Shown piece after piece: positions 27,438 through 36,508 of a stretch of DNA of 64,000 nt (positions are counted from its first letter, which is position 1; the number at the start of each line of letters is the position of its first letter). Both the position numbers and the translations under genes were made by a program. Source of the stretch: Nitrososphaerota archaeon (GTDB lineage: Archaea > Thermoproteota > Nitrososphaeria > Nitrososphaerales > Nitrosopumilaceae). The notes under the pieces were generated by a model. It was not told the origin of the DNA, ran no database searches, and was given only the letters and a program-made list of their open reading frames with translations. The stretch is taken from contig DAHUYT010000002.1 of NCBI GenBank assembly GCA_027315065.1, positions 13,554 to 77,553 of the forward strand, written 5' to 3'.

Positions 27438-28019
27438 ATGATTGTAGTTGTGGAGGGTTTTGACCAAGCGGGAAAGAAAACCCAATCAAAACTTCTGGCA
27501 AACTTTTTGAAGACCAAAAACATGAAATCAAAAATATTTAGCTTTCCAGACTATGCAACACCTATTGGTAAAGAGATTAGGCGTTATCTTGGAGGGAAGC
27601 GATCATTTTCTCCCCAAGTGATCCATTGTCTTCTTGCTGCAAACAGATGGGAAAAAGCAAAGGAAATAGAAGAAGCATTATCAGAAAATTATGTTGTGAT
27701 CATGAATCGATATTATCAATCAAATCTAGTGTATGGAACAGTAAATGGGCTTGACATGAAATGGCTTGAAAATTTGGATAACGGACTGCCAAAAGAAGAT
27801 CTCGTAATTCTTCTTGATGTAAATGTAACTGATTCATTTTCTCGCAAAAAAGAAAGGAGGGACAAATTTGAAGATGACATGGAGTTTGCCCAAAAGATCA
27901 CCGAAACATACAGAAAATTAGCAAAGCAATTTGGCTGGTACATTGTAAATGCGTCTTATCACAAACAAGCAGTTCATCAGGACATCAAACAAATTATTTT
28001 GAAACATATCATCAAATAA
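27438..28019 (+). CDS. tmk: Thymidylate kinase
   Basis: Phosphorylates dTMP to dTDP with ATP. The P-loop is EGFDQAGKKTQ, slightly changed from the usual GxDGAGKTTQ. The DR-type substrate motif is MNRYYQSN and the lid has FSRKKERRDKFED. The length of 193 residues is normal. It is followed one base later by an HD phosphohydrolase and then by UMP kinase, so the three genes form a nucleotide-metabolism cluster. Confidence 0.92.
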   Translation: MIVVVEGFDQAGKKTQSKLLANFLKTKNMKSKIFSFPDYATPIGKEIRRYLGGKRSFSPQVIHCLLAANRWEKAKEIEEALSENYVVIMNRYYQSNLVYGTVNGLDMKWLENLDNGLPKEDLVILLDVNVTDSFSRKKERRDKFEDDMEFAQKITETYRKLAKQFGWYIVNASYHKQAVHQDIKQIILKHIIK

Positions 28020-28020
28020 T

Positions 28021-29268
28021 ATGGAAAAAAAATATCTTCAGGTTGTAGATCCAATACATGGATTCATCAGTGTTTACAGGCATGAAACTGATGTTATTGA
28101 TAATCCAATTTTTCAACGGCTTCGTAGGATAAGACAACTTGCAGGTGCACATCTTGTTTACCCAGGGGCGCAGCATTCAAGATTTGAGCACTCACTTGGT
28201 ACCATGCATATAGCAAGTCAAGCAGCATCGATACTGGAAGAAAAAGGCTACCTTAGTCCTGACAACATGAAAAATCTTCGGCTAGCAGCTCTCTTACATG
28301 ACATAGGTCACGGACCATTTTCACACCTATTTGAAGAAGTGCTGGAAAAAAAGAAAAAAATTTCTCATGAAAAAATAGGCGAGAATCTAATCTTAAAGTC
28401 TGAAATTGGTGATCATATATCAAAAAATGGTTTTGATAAGATATTCATCAGTAAGTTGGCATTTGGAAATTCAAAATATCAATTTATGAACGAGATTATC
28501 TCTGGTGGTCTGAGTGCAGACATGATGGATTACCTCCTTCGAGACAGCTATTTTACAGGAGCAGAACACGCAAGAATTGACTTTAAGAGAATCATAAATT
28601 CATTCGATGTTTATGAAAAGAAGCTTTCCCTTAACAAATCTGCTCTTAATTCATTTGAGTCAATGATGATTTCCCGGTATCAGATGTTCAGATCTGTCTA
28701 TTTTCACAAGACTGTGAGAGCGGCAGAAGTAATGCTGCTTGAATCAATGCTGCTTGCATATGATGAGCTTGGACTTACTACAGATGACTTGCAAAAATAT
28801 GTACAATTCACTGATGAATTTATCATCTCAAAGCTAATTTCTTTACCCAAGACAAACTCTGAACTTAAAAGAGCAAGCCAGCTAGCACTAGACTATCAGG
28901 AACGAAGGCTGCTAAAATGTGTCTATGAAAAAATTTTCATGAAACCAAGAATGGGCAACGTTAATTCATACGAACTACAGCATGACATATCAAGAAGAGC
29001 CAAGGTCAATGAGGCAGAAGTTTTTGTTGACATATCAAAGACACCATCAATTCCGCTTACGCCTTCGAAAAAAGAGTCCCAGTCAATCATTCTTACATCA
29101 ACTAGAGGCACAGGTCCAAAGGAAGCATACGAGCTCCCAATCTCAGAGATCCCATTGGTGTCAGCCATCTCGGGATTTATGGATATTCTACGAATCTATA
29201 CAAGACAGCAATTTAGAAAAAAGGTTGAAATGGCAGCACAAATCATCCTTGGTGAAAACGGACAATGA
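28021..29268 (+). CDS. HD-domain phosphohydrolase (dGTPase/SAMHD1-like)
   Basis: A 415-residue protein. The HD motif lies in [16 protein letters not shown], with an upstream HSRFEHSLG and a downstream [12 protein letters not shown]. This pattern fits dNTP triphosphohydrolases or related nucleotidases of the SAMHD1/YdhJ type. It would degrade dNTPs or another nucleotide. It starts one base after tmk, and its stop overlaps the UMP kinase start by 4 bases, supporting a nucleotide-balance role. Confidence 0.9.
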   Translation: MEKKYLQVVDPIHGFISVYRHETDVIDNPIFQRLRRIRQLAGAHLVYPGAQHSRFEHSLGTMHIASQAASILEEKGYLSPDNMKNLRLAALLHDIGHGPFSHLFEEVLEKKKKISHEKIGENLILKSEIGDHISKNGFDKIFISKLAFGNSKYQFMNEIISGGLSADMMDYLLRDSYFTGAEHARIDFKRIINSFDVYEKKLSLNKSALNSFESMMISRYQMFRSVYFHKTVRAAEVMLLESMLLAYDELGLTTDDLQKYVQFTDEFIISKLISLPKTNSELKRASQLALDYQERRLLKCVYEKIFMKPRMGNVNSYELQHDISRRAKVNEAEVFVDISKTPSIPLTPSKKESQSIILTSTRGTGPKEAYELPISEIPLVSAISGFMDILRIYTRQQFRKKVEMAAQIILGENGQ

Positions 29269-29942
29269 GAAAAAGAATTGTTATAAAATTATCAGGTAGT
29301 CTATTTGGTTTCGAAGATACAAAAACATTGAAGCAATTTGCCGAGTTTTTTGTCAAGTCAAGCAAGATCTGCCAGCCAATCATAATTGCAGGCGGAGGTA
29401 AAATAGCGCGACATTACATCTCACATGCAAGATCATCAGGTGCAGATGAATCCACACTTGACGAGCTAGGCATTGAGGTATCTCGACTCAATGCGAGATT
29501 GTTAATTTTTGCACTACAAGAAAAGGCATATCCTCATCCTCCTACTAATTTGAAGGAAGTAGCCAATGCGGCAGACAGCGGTCTGATAGTAGTTACAGGT
29601 GGTCTCCATCCAGGACAGAGTACAAATGCCACTGCGGCACTAATTGCAGAAAAGGTAAGGGCAAATGCATTCCTTAATGCAACTGATGTGGATGGTGTCT
29701 ATGATTCTGATCCACGCAAAAACACACATGCAAAAAAATTCAAAAAAATCCCACTCAAAAATCTTCGAAGCATGCTTGTACATCAAGATTCTATTGCAGG
29801 TGGATATGACTTGATGGATATAGTAGCCCTGAAGGTAATTGAACGCTCCAAGATCAAAACAAGAATTCTCAAAGCTGATATCAAGACACTGGAAAAAGCC
29901 ATCAAGGGAAGTCCAGAAGGTACAGAGATTACACTAGCTTAA
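29265..29942 (+). CDS. pyrH: UMP kinase
   Basis: Archaeal-type uridylate kinase of the amino-acid kinase superfamily, 225 residues. It begins [12 protein letters not shown] and holds [33 protein letters not shown] and the acidic [12 protein letters not shown] loop. It converts UMP to UDP in pyrimidine metabolism. It ends 14 bases inside the convergent small gene. The pyrB and pyrI genes are also in this window, though far away. Confidence 0.94.
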   Translation: MRKRIVIKLSGSLFGFEDTKTLKQFAEFFVKSSKICQPIIIAGGGKIARHYISHARSSGADESTLDELGIEVSRLNARLLIFALQEKAYPHPPTNLKEVANAADSGLIVVTGGLHPGQSTNATAALIAEKVRANAFLNATDVDGVYDSDPRKNTHAKKFKKIPLKNLRSMLVHQDSIAGGYDLMDIVALKVIERSKIKTRILKADIKTLEKAIKGSPEGTEITLA

Positions 29943-30243
29943 CGGCGCCAGTATATTCTGGAATCTCAGCAGTAATTGCTTTTTGCAAAATCTCTCTAGC
30001 TTGTTCTTCAGACAAAGCCTTTGACTGTGCCTTGGCATATCCTTCTTCGTCTACTATGATAACAATCCAGCCTTCTGGCTTTTGAGCTATGGATACAAAT
30101 TCTTTTTCTCCCACTGGTGTAAACGTCCCTTGGGATTTTTTCACTGTAAGAGTAAGCATTGCAAAACCAGCATGTTCAAACAGAGTCATCTGTGATTTCC
30201 TTGCTCTGTCCTGACCAATTCTTACTGCTTGGTGATATTGCAT
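29929..30243 (-). CDS. Conserved hypothetical protein, about 104 residues
   Basis: A small soluble protein with alternating strands and helices and no membrane segment. Recognisable stretches are [19 protein letters not shown] and [17 protein letters not shown] do not know the family. The frame extends to 30282, but a TATA-like CTTATAGT about 25 bases upstream of the ATG at 30243 supports the shorter form and a leaderless mRNA. It is tail to tail with pyrH. Confidence 0.6.
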   Translation of the reverse strand: MQYHQAVRIGQDRARKSQMTLFEHAGFAMLTLTVKKSQGTFTPVGEKEFVSIAQKPEGWIVIIVDEEGYAKAQSKALSEEQAREILQKAITAEIPEYTGAVKLV

Positions 30244-30313
30244 AACTTTAGAGTTTGAAACTTTTACTATAAGGGTTTTCAACTCAAAGCGCCCACGATT
30301 TTGCTATTTTAAT

Positions 30314-30350
30314 GAAGCTTTTCCATTTTTAGTCTCGCTGGTAAAGCTTC
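30314..30350. repeat. Inverted repeat GAAGCTTT / AAAGCTTC
   Basis: A perfect 8-base inverted repeat (30314-30321 and 30343-30350) with a 21-base loop lies between a small gene and the toxin-like locus. It may be a terminator stem or a boundary of the acquired locus. No function is proven. Confidence 0.3.
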
Positions 30351-30414
30351 GTAGTCGTATATGAGACCGCAAGAGGATTAGATTCTCTCATCAATGACAC
30401 GCAAAGATTTTTAA

Positions 30415-30444
30415 TCTAAATGTAGTAATTTAGACTAGTCTAAA
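30415..30444. promoter_or_regulatory. Triple TCTAAA half-sites with a 16-bp palindrome at the toxin-antitoxin promoter
   Basis: TTTAGACTAGTCTAAA at 30429-30444 is a perfect palindrome. A further inverted half-site, TCTAAAT, lies at 30415-30421 and pairs with ATTTAGA at 30428-30434. The sites overlap the expected transcription start downstream of TTTTTAATCT (30408-30417). This is typical of autorepressed toxin-antitoxin operons. AGGGG follows as the ribosome binding site. Confidence 0.6.
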
Positions 30445-30455
30445 GGGGAAAAGCT

Positions 30456-30560
30456 ATGCAAGAAGAAAAGAAAATTATGAAAAAAGAGGAAATTGTAGAA
30501 CTTGTAGCAATGGCTCTAAAAGACCACAAAGTCATTTTTAAACGATTAGACGAACTTTGA
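30456..30560 (+). CDS. 34-residue antitoxin-like peptide
   Basis: A short, highly charged helical peptide (MQEEKKIMKKEEIVELVAM at the start) with a ribosome binding site AGGGG about 9 bases upstream. It ends in TTGA, where the last three bases are its stop and the first three are a TTG start for the Fic-like gene, a layout typical of coupled toxin-antitoxin pairs. It is not a recognised Phd or Fic-antidote family. The antitoxin role is inferred from size, order and the palindromic operator. Confidence 0.5.
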   Translation: MQEEKKIMKKEEIVELVAMALKDHKVIFKRLDEL

Positions 30561-30624
30561 TTTTTGACATTACAGAAGAGAACATAAGAGCGATCCCATA
30601 GAATTAGAAAACAAGTTTCCCCTT

Positions 30625-31245
30625 ATGCAAAAGGGTGTGGAAAAAGACGGTATGATTCAAGCATTAATCGAAAAACAGAACAGAATTCTTTTTGGATCTG
30701 AGAATCCATACGATACCATATATTTGAAAGCAGCTGTATTGCTGGAAGGTCTGATAAGATGGCATATTTTCACAGATGGTAACAAGCGTACTGCGTTAAT
30801 GTCCACTTTTATCTATCTCCGTGGCAATAAGCATTATCTTGCTATTCCGATAGACTCGGTAAGATTTCTGATCAAAATAGCTGATACAAGAGAAAACGAC
30901 GAGGACTCGACGAACAAACTGATTAAAGAAATTGCAGATTGGTTACATGAGTATAGCGCCACAGAAGAATGGGAATTCTTTGGAAAAGTTGGCAAATACA
31001 ATACTCTGCCAGCTTTAAAGGTGAACCTACTATACTTCTTTGGTTTCAGAAAGAAAGCCAAGAAAATAACAGATTATTGGTATGCCGTAGATACTGGTCA
31101 TACTGATTACATACAAGAAGCCCAAGAAACGTCAAAACTCATCAGAGATGTCATGACGGGTACTGTAACTCAACTCTATCATACACTACGAATGAAGAAA
31201 AAGAACAAACCTCGAAAGTTACCAGATGGAACAAAAAGTGTTTAA
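30625..31245 (+). CDS. Fic/Doc-family protein, probably frameshifted at its N-terminus
   Basis: A toxin-like protein with the Fic signature HIFTDGNKRTA (near residue 50 of the 206-residue frame), which catalyses transfer of AMP or phosphate onto target proteins. The C-terminal 100 residues are helical and basic. The frame starting at TTG 30557, overlapping the antitoxin stop, reads LIFDITEENIRAIP and then hits a stop. The matching continuation, IELENKFPLMQKGVEKD, lies in another frame just before this ATG. A one-base loss near 30595 would explain this. It may be an inactivated toxin, or it may be translated only from the internal ATG at 30625. Confidence 0.7.
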   Translation: MQKGVEKDGMIQALIEKQNRILFGSENPYDTIYLKAAVLLEGLIRWHIFTDGNKRTALMSTFIYLRGNKHYLAIPIDSVRFLIKIADTRENDEDSTNKLIKEIADWLHEYSATEEWEFFGKVGKYNTLPALKVNLLYFFGFRKKAKKITDYWYAVDTGHTDYIQEAQETSKLIRDVMTGTVTQLYHTLRMKKKNKPRKLPDGTKSV

Positions 31246-31321
31246 ACCATACATGACGTGGGATCAAACAAATTTGAACTTGATTCAAGGTTGTACTGAA
31301 AAATCATTAAAGTCTGTAAAT

Positions 31322-31359
31322 GTTTCACAAGAATCTTCATTTTGTGTCTGATGTGAAAC
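31322..31359. repeat. Inverted repeat GTTTCACA / TGTGAAAC
   Basis: A perfect 8-base inverted repeat separated by 22 bases lies between the Fic-like gene and the next membrane protein. It could be a terminator-like stem or a regulator site. No further support. Confidence 0.3.
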
Positions 31360-31404
31360 GTTTGATTAAACTCAAAGGTTTAATTGAAGAACAATAGATT
31401 GAGT

Positions 31405-31971
31405 ATGTACTTGGATGCAAAAATCATACTTTATGCGGTAGTTGGAATAATTATTGTAGTTGTTGTTGCATTTGCCGTTCTACCGGGTTCAGGCATGATA
31501 AAAAATCTTATACCGCAGGGCCCAAACGTTCCTACCTCACTTACGGCAGTTTCAGCTCAGATCAAACCTCTTTCTATAAGTTATAACGGTACATCTGTTA
31601 TCACAACTAGTGAAAGAAGTGCAACATTGCAAACCAATTTTTATATTACAAATCCAAACAATACTACGGTAATTCTTGAATACATAACTTATACCATATC
31701 TGATAATGGAACAGTGATTGGATATGGTCAGATAGGACAATCATATGAAAACAGTGTGGAAGGTTCCAATTACTATCCACTCATAGCAGGAACCTCAACG
31801 AATATTGGTAATAATGCAGTAATCGAAAATACTGGAAACTATCCAAATATCTGGTCTGAATTGGAAAAAGGAACAGCAAATATTACCATTTTGGGAGTAG
31901 CCCACTACGCAGTAAAGGATGCGTTTAGTGGCAGTGACTTTACACAAAACTTTAACTTTACAAAAGTCTAG
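31405..31971 (+). CDS. Membrane-anchored LEA14-like domain protein
   Basis: A 188-residue protein with an N-terminal transmembrane anchor (IILYAVVGIIIVVVVAFAVL) and an extracellular beta-sandwich of about 140 residues rich in N-x-T sites. The pattern NFYITNPNNTTVILEYITYTI resembles LEA14/WHy water-stress domains. I prefer the ATG at 31405, since TTTAATT lies about 26 bases before it. A TTG at 31384 is in frame. Its exact function is unknown. It may support cell-surface stability. Confidence 0.6.
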   Translation: MYLDAKIILYAVVGIIIVVVVAFAVLPGSGMIKNLIPQGPNVPTSLTAVSAQIKPLSISYNGTSVITTSERSATLQTNFYITNPNNTTVILEYITYTISDNGTVIGYGQIGQSYENSVEGSNYYPLIAGTSTNIGNNAVIENTGNYPNIWSELEKGTANITILGVAHYAVKDAFSGSDFTQNFNFTKV

Positions 31972-31972
31972 A

Positions 31973-32551
31973 TTATTGTAATGCGGGGTTGTACCTAGAT
32001 CGCATGAATTTTATCAAATAGACAAAGCCAAGAATTATCCATGCTAGTATCATTAACCCCCAAACGAACACGATAATCTGTTCTAAACTGAGGTTATACT
32101 GCTCCATAATTGTGGTAACCTGTGGTGGTATTATCATCTTTAACTGATACAGAGGAAAGAGATATGGATTAACACTTTGATTATTGCCAGGTAAGTTATA
32201 GCCAGTTAGTTGTACTACTGCATGCCAACCAAAGAAGAATGTAACAAAAAAGAAAACGGCCTTTCTGCCAATTGCCTTTTTGTATCCGCGCTTTTCATAT
32301 CTTTCAAGTCTTTGTTTCACCCTTGCAAGTTCTGTTTTCAGTTCTTCAACAGACTGTTGGCGTACAACTTTTCTTTTATATGGTTCTATGTACATCGAGA
32401 TTAATGATTCAAGATATTTTCTGTCAGAGATGTATAGCGGTCTGTCTTCTTGAAGCATACTTAGAATATAGGTTAATCTACCATTGTCCCCTTTCTTTGC
32501 ATTAATCAAATGCAATACATGTTCAATTAATTCATCGTACGTTGTATTCAC
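31973..32551 (-). CDS. Hypothetical two-helix membrane protein with coiled-coil region
   Basis: A 192-residue protein. Residues 1-65 are helical and soluble, residues 66-90 form a charged coiled coil (VEELKTELARVKQRLERYEK), and two transmembrane helices lie near residues 98-116 and 160-182. The connecting loop is extracellular and rich in N and P. I do not recognise the family. It converges with the LEA14-like gene with a 1-base gap. Confidence 0.55.
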   Translation of the reverse strand: MNTTYDELIEHVLHLINAKKGDNGRLTYILSMLQEDRPLYISDRKYLESLISMYIEPYKRKVVRQQSVEELKTELARVKQRLERYEKRGYKKAIGRKAVFFFVTFFFGWHAVVQLTGYNLPGNNQSVNPYLFPLYQLKMIIPPQVTTIMEQYNLSLEQIIVFVWGLMILAWIILGFVYLIKFMRSRYNPALQ

Positions 32552-32639
32552 CTATATACCTCAATACAAATTAAATCACTAGGTTCAGTTTTAGATAACC
32601 TTATCAACATTATCGAACTCCTTTGGAAAAGGATTTTGA

Positions 32640-33332
32640 TTATTCGTGAGAATGGCCCACTTTCTTTAAGAAGTTTATGATTGGTTCTCTGTCTATGTCT
32701 GACAATGATGAAAACCCCTCCAATAGCTCACGTTGAACTCTCAACGATTCATCTAACGTCTTCTTTACACTATCACTATCAAATGGAACCAATCTGTCTA
32801 TTTTCCCCTCACTGTATGATTCAACATATCTTCTCAATAGCAAGGAGACAAAATTTGGAGCAATATCGAGTAATGTAAGAATTGACTTTTTTAGATCCTT
32901 ATCTTTTGAATTAGAATTTTTTTCAAAGAATTCATTCATAATCCTTGTTCGCTCATATCCTATCTCTGACAAAGATGCAGCAACCAACAGACCTCCTTCC
33001 GTTAACCTGTAATATGGTACTCCCTGTTCTTGAAGTGCCTTAGGCCCTCGTTTTATCGGAAGCCTACCGGACTCTTCAACAATGCCTAATGGTAAAAGGA
33101 TCTCATCCAGATCCCTGAAGATCCCAGAATAGATATTCTGCCAGGTAGTTCCATTCCTTTCTGCGAGTTTATGTGCTATGGCAGTTCTGGTTTTTTTTGT
33201 TGGTAGGGTCTCTACCACCAGATGCATGATTATTCCACGTTGGCGCATGGCTTCACCTGTGAACTCTTTATTTTTTGTCTTGAAGGTCTGAAAAACGGAT
33301 AACTTTGGAGTGAGTGTTTCTGATTTTATCAT
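32640..33332 (-). CDS. Predicted winged-helix protein, hypothetical
   Basis: A 230-residue protein. Residues 30-130 have the layout of a winged helix: MHLVVETLPTKKTRTAIAHKL, then IYSGIFRDLDEILLPLG and a PYYRLTEGG wing. The C-terminal half is helical. A DNA-binding role is likely but not proven. The promoter has a minus-strand TATA near 33380-33388, and a 19-base palindrome at 33401-33419 lies just upstream of it, possibly its own operator. Confidence 0.55.
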   Translation of the reverse strand: MIKSETLTPKLSVFQTFKTKNKEFTGEAMRQRGIIMHLVVETLPTKKTRTAIAHKLAERNGTTWQNIYSGIFRDLDEILLPLGIVEESGRLPIKRGPKALQEQGVPYYRLTEGGLLVAASLSEIGYERTRIMNEFFEKNSNSKDKDLKKSILTLLDIAPNFVSLLLRRYVESYSEGKIDRLVPFDSDSVKKTLDESLRVQRELLEGFSSLSDIDREPIINFLKKVGHSHE

Positions 33333-33615
33333 ATTGCTAATCGTTTTCCATTAATTTTGTATTTCGTGTAAATCTTGAATTAATATATTTGTGATTTAAG
33401 ATTATCATTTTATGATAATATCATATTTTGCATAGATATAAGAATTTACAACATTGAAAGAATTGTAACAAATAATGACTTTTTCAGTGACAACACATAA
33501 TATGATTACATAGAAATTTCAAGAAATATGATAAAATTTCCATACATTGCCGGTCTTGTCTGTGTTAGTTGATATAGGATTGTGAAATTAATTTACATGA
33601 GTGTAGAAAACTTTC
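33333..33615. other. AT-rich intergenic region with palindrome
   Basis: Holds the promoter of the winged-helix gene on the left. The palindrome ATTATCAT-TTT-ATGATAAT lies at 33401-33419. The rest is AT-rich without a convincing gene. The region also contains the promoter of the rhodanese gene on the right. Confidence 0.4.
33401..33419. promoter_or_regulatory. Palindrome upstream of the winged-helix gene
   Basis: ATTATCAT and ATGATAAT are perfect complements separated by TTT. The site lies next to the TATA box of the divergent winged-helix gene and could bind its dimeric product. Confidence 0.45.
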
Positions 33616-34392
33616 ATGTTAAAGTCTCCAGAAGAACTTGTTGAAATTATACGAAAATCCAACTTGATTATAGTTGATTGTAGATCTTACAAAGAATATT
33701 CAGCAGGGCACATTCCTGGAGCAATTAATGTTGATTTGTTTTATTACCACTGGCTTGACACGACACAGAATGGCATAAAGTCATTTGAGAGTCAGATGAA
33801 AAATCTCTTTTCGTTCATGGGTGTAACAAAACAAAAGACTGTGGTGTTTTATGATGATGTTGCAGGTATGAGTGCAGCTAGAGGGGTATGGCTCTTACTG
33901 TATTTTTCACATCCACATGTATTCATGTTAAATGGTGGATTCAAGAAATGGCAAAGTCTTAGATTGCCCATTGAGACAAAGACAAATGGTTTCAGACCAG
34001 CCAAATTCTATGGTAAAACTAACAAGAAAATCCTAGTCGGTTTTGAATACATCAAGAAAAATCTTGGCAAGGCAAAACTAATTGATGCAAGAACAAAAGA
34101 AGAATATGAAGGTAAGGTCGTACGTGCAGCAAGAAAGGGTCACATACCAAATTCTGTTAGTATCGATTGGACATTGAATATTAACAAAGATGGTACTATG
34201 AAATCGCTAGAAGAACTTACAAAACTATATCAATTTTCAAAAAATGATGAGATTATAACTTATTGTCAGGGAGGTTATAGAGCGGCAAACTCATTTGTGG
34301 CATTAAAAATGCTTGGCTTCAAAAACGTAAAGGTATATCTTGGTTCTTGGGGTGAATGGGGAAACAGATTAGATCTTCCTATTGAACATTAG
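33616..34392 (+). CDS. Thiosulfate/mercaptopyruvate sulfurtransferase (double rhodanese)
   Basis: A 258-residue two-domain rhodanese that moves sulfur from thiosulfate or mercaptopyruvate to an acceptor such as cyanide or a thiol. The first domain is non-catalytic (VDCRSYKEYSAGHIPGAINVD). The second holds the persulfide cysteine in ITYCQGGYRAA. The loop CQGGYR matches the thiosulfate-type CxxGxR. No signal peptide is visible, so it works in the cytoplasm. Confidence 0.9.
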   Translation: MLKSPEELVEIIRKSNLIIVDCRSYKEYSAGHIPGAINVDLFYYHWLDTTQNGIKSFESQMKNLFSFMGVTKQKTVVFYDDVAGMSAARGVWLLLYFSHPHVFMLNGGFKKWQSLRLPIETKTNGFRPAKFYGKTNKKILVGFEYIKKNLGKAKLIDARTKEEYEGKVVRAARKGHIPNSVSIDWTLNINKDGTMKSLEELTKLYQFSKNDEIITYCQGGYRAANSFVALKMLGFKNVKVYLGSWGEWGNRLDLPIEH

Positions 34393-34493
34393 ACGATTCT
34401 AGATATTACAATGCAGTACATATGACGACGATGATCGCACCAAAAGTTTTCCTATTTTTTGAAAAAATGTAGTACGGCTTTGTAAGAATTAGA

Positions 34494-34502
34494 TTAATAT
34501 AT
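34494..34502 (+). promoter_or_regulatory. TATA box of the A-ATPase operon
   Basis: TTAATATAT is centred about 28 bases upstream of the atpK ATG at 34526. Confidence 0.6.
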
Positions 34503-34525
34503 CGTCTGTAAATGAGCCTTAACTA

Positions 34526-34870
34526 ATGATGCTGAACAAGCGTTCAAAATTATCTCTCATTATCATAATTGCTGGATTGACGATCGGATTGTCGACCTTC
34601 TTTACAACTCATTCTGCATTTGCTGCAGGTACTAGTGTTACAAGTAGTGGTTTAACTAAACCATTGCTTGCAATAGCTGCAGCTATTGCAATTGCAGGTG
34701 GTCTGATAGGTACAGGTAATGCACAACAAGGTATTGGTGCTGCCGGTATGGGCATAATTGCAGAGAAACCAGAGAAGTTTGGCCAGGTACTATTCTTCTT
34801 CGTCATTCCAGAAACATTATGGATCATTGGATTCGTATTGGGAATAATATTACTGCTAGGTATCCTGTAG
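34526..34870 (+). CDS. atpK: A-type ATP synthase rotor subunit K (proteolipid c)
   Basis: A 114-residue ring subunit. It has an N-terminal signal-like helix (residues 8-34, ending in AFAA) and then one hairpin of two membrane helices. The ion-carrying glutamate lies in the second helix, in VIPETLWIIGFV. The polar loop between helices is AEKPEKFG. The rotor converts ion flow into rotation. It is the first gene of the operon, preceded by its own TATA box. The sequence does not show a clear Na+ site and H+ is likelier, but that is inference. Confidence 0.92.
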   Translation: MMLNKRSKLSLIIIIAGLTIGLSTFFTTHSAFAAGTSVTSSGLTKPLLAIAAAIAIAGGLIGTGNAQQGIGAAGMGIIAEKPEKFGQVLFFFVIPETLWIIGFVLGIILLLGIL

Positions 34871-34881
34871 TGGTTTCAGTA

Positions 34882-35436
34882 ATGAGCATAGAGACTTTCC
34901 TTCTTGAGATAGAGAATAGAAAGAAAAGGGAGATTGACAGTCTTGATAAGGATCTAGCAGAAAAGAAATCTAAGCTTCAGGCAGAATTGAATATCTCTAT
35001 TAAAGAGATTCAAGAAAAATTTGTAAATGAAGCAAAGGTCAAGTCAGAAAGAGAATATGCTAGAATAATTGAGGCTGGAAAACTTCATGCAAAAAAGATC
35101 ATGTTTGATGCTATCAATGCAAACATGCAATTGGCATTTGATGTTATAAAAAAAGAAGTCGAAGATTATACCAAGAGCTCTCAATACCAAAAAGCTTTCG
35201 AAACTATGGTTAACAGCTCAAAGAAAAAACTTGGACAAAATATTGTTGTTCACTGCCGTGATGAGGATAAACCGATATTGATTGGTATGGGTGTAACAAT
35301 TGGGAAGTCCATTAAAACTCTAGGCGGCATAGTTGCAGAAAACAAGGAAGGAACAAAAGAACTTGATCTTACTTTTGAAGAATTACTGCGAACCGGAGAA
35401 GACCAGATCAAAAGTTTCCTTTCGGAGAGGATGTAA
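34882..35436 (+). CDS. atpE: A-type ATP synthase peripheral-stalk subunit E
   Basis: A 184-residue helical stator protein. The N-terminal half is a long coiled coil (ENRKKREIDSLDKDLAEKKS), and the C-terminal half is a compact alpha/beta domain ending in FEELLRTGEDQI. It holds the catalytic head still while the rotor turns. I chose the ATG at 34882. A GTG at 34870 overlapping the K stop is also possible. It overlaps the C subunit start by 1 base. Confidence 0.87.
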   Translation: MSIETFLLEIENRKKREIDSLDKDLAEKKSKLQAELNISIKEIQEKFVNEAKVKSEREYARIIEAGKLHAKKIMFDAINANMQLAFDVIKKEVEDYTKSSQYQKAFETMVNSSKKKLGQNIVVHCRDEDKPILIGMGVTIGKSIKTLGGIVAENKEGTKELDLTFEELLRTGEDQIKSFLSERM

Positions 35437-36503
35437 TGCCAACATCACAATATGCATCATCCTTTGGCAGGCTACAAGCATTTTCCATGAATCTTCTCTC
35501 AAAAGAAGTAATACAAAACCTGATGAAAGCAAAAGATGAAGGAGAGATGGTGAAAATTCTTGAGTCAACTTGGTATGGTCCAGAAATTGAAAAAGCAGCA
35601 ACTTTATTCAAAGACACGGATCTTTTAGAGGTTGCACTGAACAGGCACCTTGTTCTTGTAAACAAAATTGCACTAGAGGCTACGCCATTTAATGGCAAGT
35701 CTGCAGTACGTGCATATCTATCAAAATGGGATATTTACAATATAGAATTAATTTTGTCTTCTAAAAGCATGGGTAGGACAATAACCGAGGTAGAATCATT
35801 TCTAGTATCCAGTAGAAATGTTCCAGCCGGAATCTCGGCCGGAAATATTCCTCATGATGATATGAAAGTCATACTTTCGCAGAACAACGTAGATGGAGTT
35901 GTAAATCAACTAGTCAAGTATCACTATGGTACTATCCTGATGCAGCACCTTGAGACCTATCAAAAGACAGGAAACCAAGGACCAATGATGTCTGCGCTAC
36001 AGACTTATTACTACCAGAATCTACTGGAATCACTCAAGTTCTTCCAAGGCGACGAGGGCATGATTCGTGATCTCTTCAGAACAGAAATAGACAAAAAGAA
36101 TGTACTAGTCCTTCTAAAGGCAAAAGAATCCAACCTTGACAAAGACATACTGGGAAAGCATATTGTAGATGGAGGAAAGATCACAAAAAATGAACTCTTG
36201 GAGATCTATAACGCAAAAGATGTTCCAGAAATAATAGGCAGAATCGAGAATCGCTTTATGCTAGTTAATGCGTTGGCTCAATACAAAAAATCAAAAAGCC
36301 TAATTGATTTTGAAATTGCTTTGGATAAATTCATAAATTCCGAATATGTGAACAAATTGAAAAATATTGCATTGTCTATTGGAACCATATTCTATTTTAT
36401 TCTTAAAATGGAACAGGAACGTGAAAACATTAAAAGAATTGCATATGGCAAACACTATAACCTTTCAACAGAGCATATCAATTCGTTATTGCTAATAGAG
36501 TGA
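35436..36503 (+). CDS. atpC: A-type ATP synthase central-stalk subunit C
   Basis: A 355-residue helical, funnel-shaped protein that joins the rotor ring to the central shaft. Three repeats of about 110 residues of helices are visible. Family-like segments are YASSFGRLQAFSMNLLS at the start, ESTWYGPEIEKA, and KSAVRAYLSKWDIYNIE. Length fits archaeal AtpC. It lies between E and F as usual in archaeal operons. Confidence 0.88.
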   Translation: MPTSQYASSFGRLQAFSMNLLSKEVIQNLMKAKDEGEMVKILESTWYGPEIEKAATLFKDTDLLEVALNRHLVLVNKIALEATPFNGKSAVRAYLSKWDIYNIELILSSKSMGRTITEVESFLVSSRNVPAGISAGNIPHDDMKVILSQNNVDGVVNQLVKYHYGTILMQHLETYQKTGNQGPMMSALQTYYYQNLLESLKFFQGDEGMIRDLFRTEIDKKNVLVLLKAKESNLDKDILGKHIVDGGKITKNELLEIYNAKDVPEIIGRIENRFMLVNALAQYKKSKSLIDFEIALDKFINSEYVNKLKNIALSIGTIFYFILKMEQERENIKRIAYGKHYNLSTEHINSLLLIE

Positions 36504-36508
36504 GATAA

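Noticed and set aside
30283..30420. tRNA fragment or attachment site before the toxin-like locus
   Set aside because: The sequence has a short inverted repeat but does not fold as a tRNA arm, and no integrase or matching repeat was found.
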